From NCBI RefSeq assembly GCF_014207095.1, contig NZ_JACHBG010000001.1:372001-436000 (forward strand): a stretch of DNA of 64,000 nucleotides, read 5' to 3'. The stretch is from Martinezella lusitana (GTDB taxonomy: Bacteria; Pseudomonadota; Alphaproteobacteria; Rhizobiales; Rhizobiaceae). The notes below the pieces were generated by a model. That model had not been told where the DNA came from and made no database searches. It was given only the letters and a program-made list of their open reading frames with translations. Positions 61,075 to 64,000 of the stretch are shown here, piece by piece; position 1 is the first letter of the stretch, and each line of letters starts with the position of its first letter. The position numbers were made by a program, and so were the translations under genes.

Positions 61075-61989
61075 TTAATGCTGGGCGGGCTTGCGAGCGA
61101 GCAGGCCGGTGGAAAGCGCGACACCGGCACCAGTCACGATCGCTGCCGCAACGCCGGCTATTCCGATTTCTTCGCCGAGCAGGAAGCCGCCACCAATCGT
61201 GGCAAGAACGGGCGTAATCGCGGTGAAGGCTGCTGCCTGCGTGCCACCAAGAGCCTGGACGGCAAGACCATAGGCCAGCGTCGCGGCAAGACCCGACAGC
61301 AAGCCCTGGCTGACGATCTGCAGGCCGATTTCCGGCAAGGGCACCGAAGTCAGCGAGCTTCCGAAAATGGCGGCCAGGCCGACATGGATCAGGAAAGACC
61401 AGACGGCGATGATCGCGCTTGATTGCATCGCAGTCAGGCCCGAGCGCCGGAAGGCATGCGTATAAGCTGCCCACAGCAGAGCGGCGAGCGGCAGCAGGGT
61501 GAAGCCGGCCCAGGAGATCTGTACGCCATACAGGCTGCGAACTAGTAGGATCGCAACGCCGATGACGATGCCGCCAAGGCCGAGCCAGCGCGTCAGATCC
61601 AGCCGTTCGCGAAATAGCAGGACGCCGATCACGGCGGCGGCAAGAGGCATGGAGCCGCCGAGCAGAATGCCGGCGGAGGAGGCGGGTGTGAATTGGATGG
61701 CGAAGGTGGTCAGCTGAAAGAAGAGGGCGCCGGAGCCGCAGACCATCAGCGCGAGCAGCTTCAATGATACGCCCTTCGGTAGCAGGCCGGTCCGCAGCCA
61801 GACGGGGGCCAAGACTGCTGCCGGCACGCCATAGCGGATCAGGCCGAGGTCGATCGTGCTCATCTGCGTCTCGGCGGTGTGGCGCGTCGCGAGAATCCAA
61901 TTCGCCCAGATCAATACGGTCACGATAGCGCCCGCGTAGCCCATCGCGGTGGGCGTTGCCTTGCGTGTGGAGAGAGACAAAGCGGTCAT
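61075..61989 (-). CDS. DMT-superfamily (EamA) transporter
   Basis: A 304-aa ten-span inner-membrane protein with two EamA repeats (IVTVLIWANWILATRH...; LLPLAALLWAAYTHAFRRSGL...GTQAAAFTAITPVLATIGGGFLLGE). The second repeat ending PVLATIGGGFLLGE is the usual signature. Members export amino acids or other metabolites. Several in-frame ATGs occur (62010, 61995, 61989); AAGGA is best placed for 61989. It is divergent from an Lrp/AsnC-type regulator gene, which suggests amino-acid export under its control. Confidence 0.87.
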   Translation of the reverse strand: MTALSLSTRKATPTAMGYAGAIVTVLIWANWILATRHTAETQMSTIDLGLIRYGVPAAVLAPVWLRTGLLPKGVSLKLLALMVCGSGALFFQLTTFAIQFTPASSAGILLGGSMPLAAAVIGVLLFRERLDLTRWLGLGGIVIGVAILLVRSLYGVQISWAGFTLLPLAALLWAAYTHAFRRSGLTAMQSSAIIAVWSFLIHVGLAAIFGSSLTSVPLPEIGLQIVSQGLLSGLAATLAYGLAVQALGGTQAAAFTAITPVLATIGGGFLLGEEIGIAGVAAAIVTGAGVALSTGLLARKPAQH

Positions 61990-62133
61990 CGACATATCCT
62001 TTCCATCCATGCGGATCATCTTTGAATGAGGAAAAGATAGCGCCGAAGGCCGAGGCATGTCCTTGCTAGTTATGGCGCAGAAACAATGCTATGAGCAACA
62101 ATCTGCTAATTGGGATTTATAAACTTCTCGATC

Positions 62134-62607
62134 ATGCCAAAACTGGATAAGTTCGATATTGCGATCCTCAACTGCCTGCAGGAGGATGCGCGCGCCACCA
62201 ATGTCGAGATCGCGGAACGGGTGAATCTCTCGCCATCGCCCTGCCTCAGGCGCATTCGCAACCTGGAAAAGTCAGGGCTGCTGCGCGGCTATCGCGCCGA
62301 TATCGACCGCAAGGAAGCCGGTCTCGGTTTGACCGTCTTCGTCGAACTCAAGGTCGGTCATCATTCGAAGGAAAATTCCGAAGTGCAGCAGGCGGCGCTG
62401 CTCGCTATTCCAGAGATCGTTGCATGCCACCTGATTTCGGGATCCGCCGATTTCCTGGCGGAAGTCGTCGTGGCGGACCTTGCCGCCTATGAAAAGGTGA
62501 TGTCGGAAAAGCTGCTGGCTCTTCCCGGTGTGGTCGATCTGCGCTCGAACTTCGCGATACGGACGATCAAGGCCAATGGTGCACTGAAGCTGCCGATGCC
62601 GGAATGA
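62134..62607 (+). CDS. Lrp/AsnC family transcriptional regulator
   Basis: A 157-aa regulator: N-terminal winged HTH (LDKFDIAILNCLQEDARATNVEIAERVNLSPSPCLRRIRNLE) and a C-terminal RAM effector-binding domain (VFVELKVGHHS, CHLISGSADFLAEVVV, LPGVVDLRSNFAIRTIK). It binds an amino-acid-type ligand. Start at MPKLDKFDI; a TTG eight codons upstream is less likely. Divergent from the DMT transporter with a 144-bp shared control region, the common lysE-argP-like arrangement. Confidence 0.93.
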   Translation: MPKLDKFDIAILNCLQEDARATNVEIAERVNLSPSPCLRRIRNLEKSGLLRGYRADIDRKEAGLGLTVFVELKVGHHSKENSEVQQAALLAIPEIVACHLISGSADFLAEVVVADLAAYEKVMSEKLLALPGVVDLRSNFAIRTIKANGALKLPMPE

Positions 62608-62612
62608 AGACG

Positions 62613-62638
62613 AAAAAGGGCCGTTGCCAGCCCCTTTT
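62613..62638. terminator. bidirectional Rho-independent terminator
   Basis: An 11-bp stem with two wobble pairs and a GCAA-type tetraloop, flanked by A and T runs, so it can work in both directions. It separates the convergent Lrp and mgtE genes. Confidence 0.85.
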
Positions 62639-62659
62639 GTGATGAAAATCTCGATGCCG

Positions 62660-64000
62660 TCAAAGCATCGTTCCGCTGAGGATCAGCAGTGCCACCGAGA
62701 AGTAGATCACAAGACCGGTGACATCGACGAGCGTCGCGACAAAGGGAGCCGATGCGCTGGCCGGATCGAGCCGCAGCTTTTGCAGAACGAATGGCAGCAT
62801 CGAGCCGGCAAGCGAACCGAAGGTGACGATGCCGATGAGGGCTGCAAAGACAGTCAGGGCGACGAGTTGCCAGTGCGGGCCGTAGTCGAACAGGCCAAGA
62901 CTCTGCCAGGCGATGATGCGGGTGAAACCGACAAGGCCGAGGATTGCGCCGAGCACGATGCCGGTCGGCAGTTCGCGCAGCGCCACGCGCCACCAATCGG
63001 AGAGCTTGAGCTCGCCAAGCGCCAGCGCGCGGATGATCAGCGATGTTGCCTGCGAGCCGGAATTGCCGCCAGAGCTCATGATCAGCGGAATGAAGAGCGT
63101 CAGCACCACGGCCTTTTCCAGCTCGCCCTCGAAATGCTGCATGGCGCTCGCCGTCAACATTTCGCCGAGGAACAGGGCTGCGAGCCAGCCGGCGCGCTTG
63201 CGGATCATACCGGCAAAGCTGATCTTCATGTAGGGCTGGCCGAGGGCTTCCATACCGCCGAACTTCTGAGCGTCCTCGGTCGTATCGGCGATCATCGTAT
63301 CGATAACGTCGTCGACGGTGACGATCCCCAGCATGTGGCCCTTGTCGTCGACGACAGGAAGCGCCAGCAGATCGTGCCGGCGGATCAGACGGGCGACATC
63401 CTCCTGCTTCATCAGCGGCGGTGCCGTGACTGGCGTGCCCTTTTGTGCGACGGTGAGGATACAGGCATCGGGCTCGCCGGTGATCAGGCGACGCAGCGTC
63501 ACGACATGCAGCAGCACATGCGTTTCGTCATCAAGCACATAGATGGCATAGACGGTTTCGCGGGAGCGCTCGACCTGGCGAACGTGATCGAGCGTCTGCG
63601 CCACGGTCCAGCTCGCGAGAACGCTGACGAACTCCGTCGTCATAATGCCGCCGGCTGTGCGCGGCGGATAACCCATCAGGCCCTGGATAGCCTGGCGTGC
63701 ATGCTCGTCGAAAGTGGTAAAGAGCCGGGCGCGGGTGTCGACATCCATGTCGAGCAGCACGTCGGCGACGCGGTCGTTGGACATGCCGTGCAGCAGCCGG
63801 GAAGCGTCTGCATTGCCCATGACTTCGAGGATGGCAGGAGCGTTGCGCAGTTCCGGCCGATCGAGAATGCGCACGGCGCGCTCTTCCGGCATTTTGGCGA
63901 GGATGCGTGCGGCTTCGGCCACATCAAGTACGTTCAGCGACTCGACGCGTTCGGCGATGGTGGCGCCGCGATTGTTATTGATGAATGCACGAGCGGCATT
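62660..64000 (-). CDS. mgtE: magnesium transporter MgtE (N-terminus beyond the window)
   Basis: At least 446 aa of an MgtE Mg2+ channel; the frame is still open at position 64000, so about 10-30 N-terminal residues are missing. The order is MgtE_N helical domain (LNVLDVAEAARILAKMPEERAVRILDR), two CBS domains (LDHVRQVERSRETVYAIYVLDDETHVL; VARLIRRHDLLALPVVDDKGHMLGIVTVDDVID), plug helix, and five spans (MIRKRAGWLAALFLGEMLT, FIPLIMSSGGNSGSQATSLIIRALALGE). The conserved Asp that lines the pore is present near the C-terminus (FVATLVDVTGLVIYF). Intracellular Mg2+ closes the channel via the N and CBS domains. Confidence 0.95.
   Translation of the reverse strand, partial: NAARAFINNNRGATIAERVESLNVLDVAEAARILAKMPEERAVRILDRPELRNAPAILEVMGNADASRLLHGMSNDRVADVLLDMDVDTRARLFTTFDEHARQAIQGLMGYPPRTAGGIMTTEFVSVLASWTVAQTLDHVRQVERSRETVYAIYVLDDETHVLLHVVTLRRLITGEPDACILTVAQKGTPVTAPPLMKQEDVARLIRRHDLLALPVVDDKGHMLGIVTVDDVIDTMIADTTEDAQKFGGMEALGQPYMKISFAGMIRKRAGWLAALFLGEMLTASAMQHFEGELEKAVVLTLFIPLIMSSGGNSGSQATSLIIRALALGELKLSDWWRVALRELPTGIVLGAILGLVGFTRIIAWQSLGLFDYGPHWQLVALTVFAALIGIVTFGSLAGSMLPFVLQKLRLDPASASAPFVATLVDVTGLVIYFSVALLILSGTML

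Noticed and set aside
1..64000. tRNA or rRNA genes, CRISPR array, prophage, insertion sequence or toxin-antitoxin pair
   Set aside because: I looked for T-loop sequences, spaced repeats, transposase and integrase motifs, and paired small genes with antitoxin-like features. None was convincing.

Overview
The window is chromosomal DNA from an alphaproteobacterium of the Rhizobium/Agrobacterium/Sinorhizobium group. It is GC-rich and densely coded. Pointers to the clade are a Ros/MucR zinc-finger regulator, a FeuN-FeuP-FeuQ signalling locus, the cycHJKL cytochrome c maturation order, a seven-gene Mrp/Pha antiporter operon, PleC- and DivJ-type kinases, DUF930/DUF1491/DUF2336/DUF5330 proteins, and three RIME-like two-palindrome intergenic repeats. 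I see no tRNA or rRNA gene, CRISPR array, prophage, insertion sequence or integration scar. It reads as core genome, so the novelty is in regulation, small proteins and atypical active sites rather than in an accessory island.

Layout. 1-9.5 kb: an S9 oligopeptidase with a DUF1697 gene, a DUF930 exported protein, the cbpA-cbpM co-chaperone pair, a polysaccharide deacetylase, an AI-2E-family permease, a two-domain VOC protein and a hemolysin III-family membrane protein. 9.8-15.8 kb: mrpABCDEFG, with most stop and start codons overlapping. 16.3-23.8 kb: mucR/rosR, sufE, a DUF5330 protein, a DivJ-like kinase overlapping a peptidoglycan-binding-domain gene, DUF1491, a small membrane protein coupled to a DUF2336 gene, and two further small proteins. 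23.9-28.8 kb: a class A penicillin-binding protein followed by a split DUF1214/DUF1254 pair, then a YcgN-like protein, a YjbR-like protein and a Dabb protein. 29.3-31.8 kb: feuN-feuP-feuQ. 31.9-43.6 kb: a lipoprotein, ccmI-ccmE-ccmF-ccmH, degP, a response regulator/histidine kinase pair, and glnE. 43.6-48.8 kb: a PleC-like kinase and pepN, on the minus strand. 49-64 kb: a regulator-like hypothetical protein, an atypical uracil-DNA glycosylase, a YegD-type Hsp70, an RND efflux pair, an SDR lacking the catalytic Tyr/Lys, ETF-ubiquinone oxidoreductase, a DMT exporter divergent from an Lrp regulator, and mgtE, which runs off the right edge.

How the parts work together. Several genes belong to cell-cycle and envelope control. 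The DivJ-like and PleC-like kinases are the expected opposing activities on DivK. A CtrA-like sequence lies upstream of the PleC gene and another upstream of the small-membrane-protein/DUF2336 pair. MucR, FeuNPQ, DegP with its two-component system, the class A PBP and the peptidoglycan-binding protein all act on or sense the envelope. The Mrp complex handles cation/proton exchange, the Ccm genes build c-type cytochromes, GlnE links nitrogen status to glutamine synthetase, and ETF-QO feeds fatty-acid and branched-chain amino-acid oxidation into the quinone pool.

All identifications come from reading the sequence and from remembered family motifs. No database search was run. Where the longest open frame began upstream of a plausible start, I moved the start inward and gave the reason.
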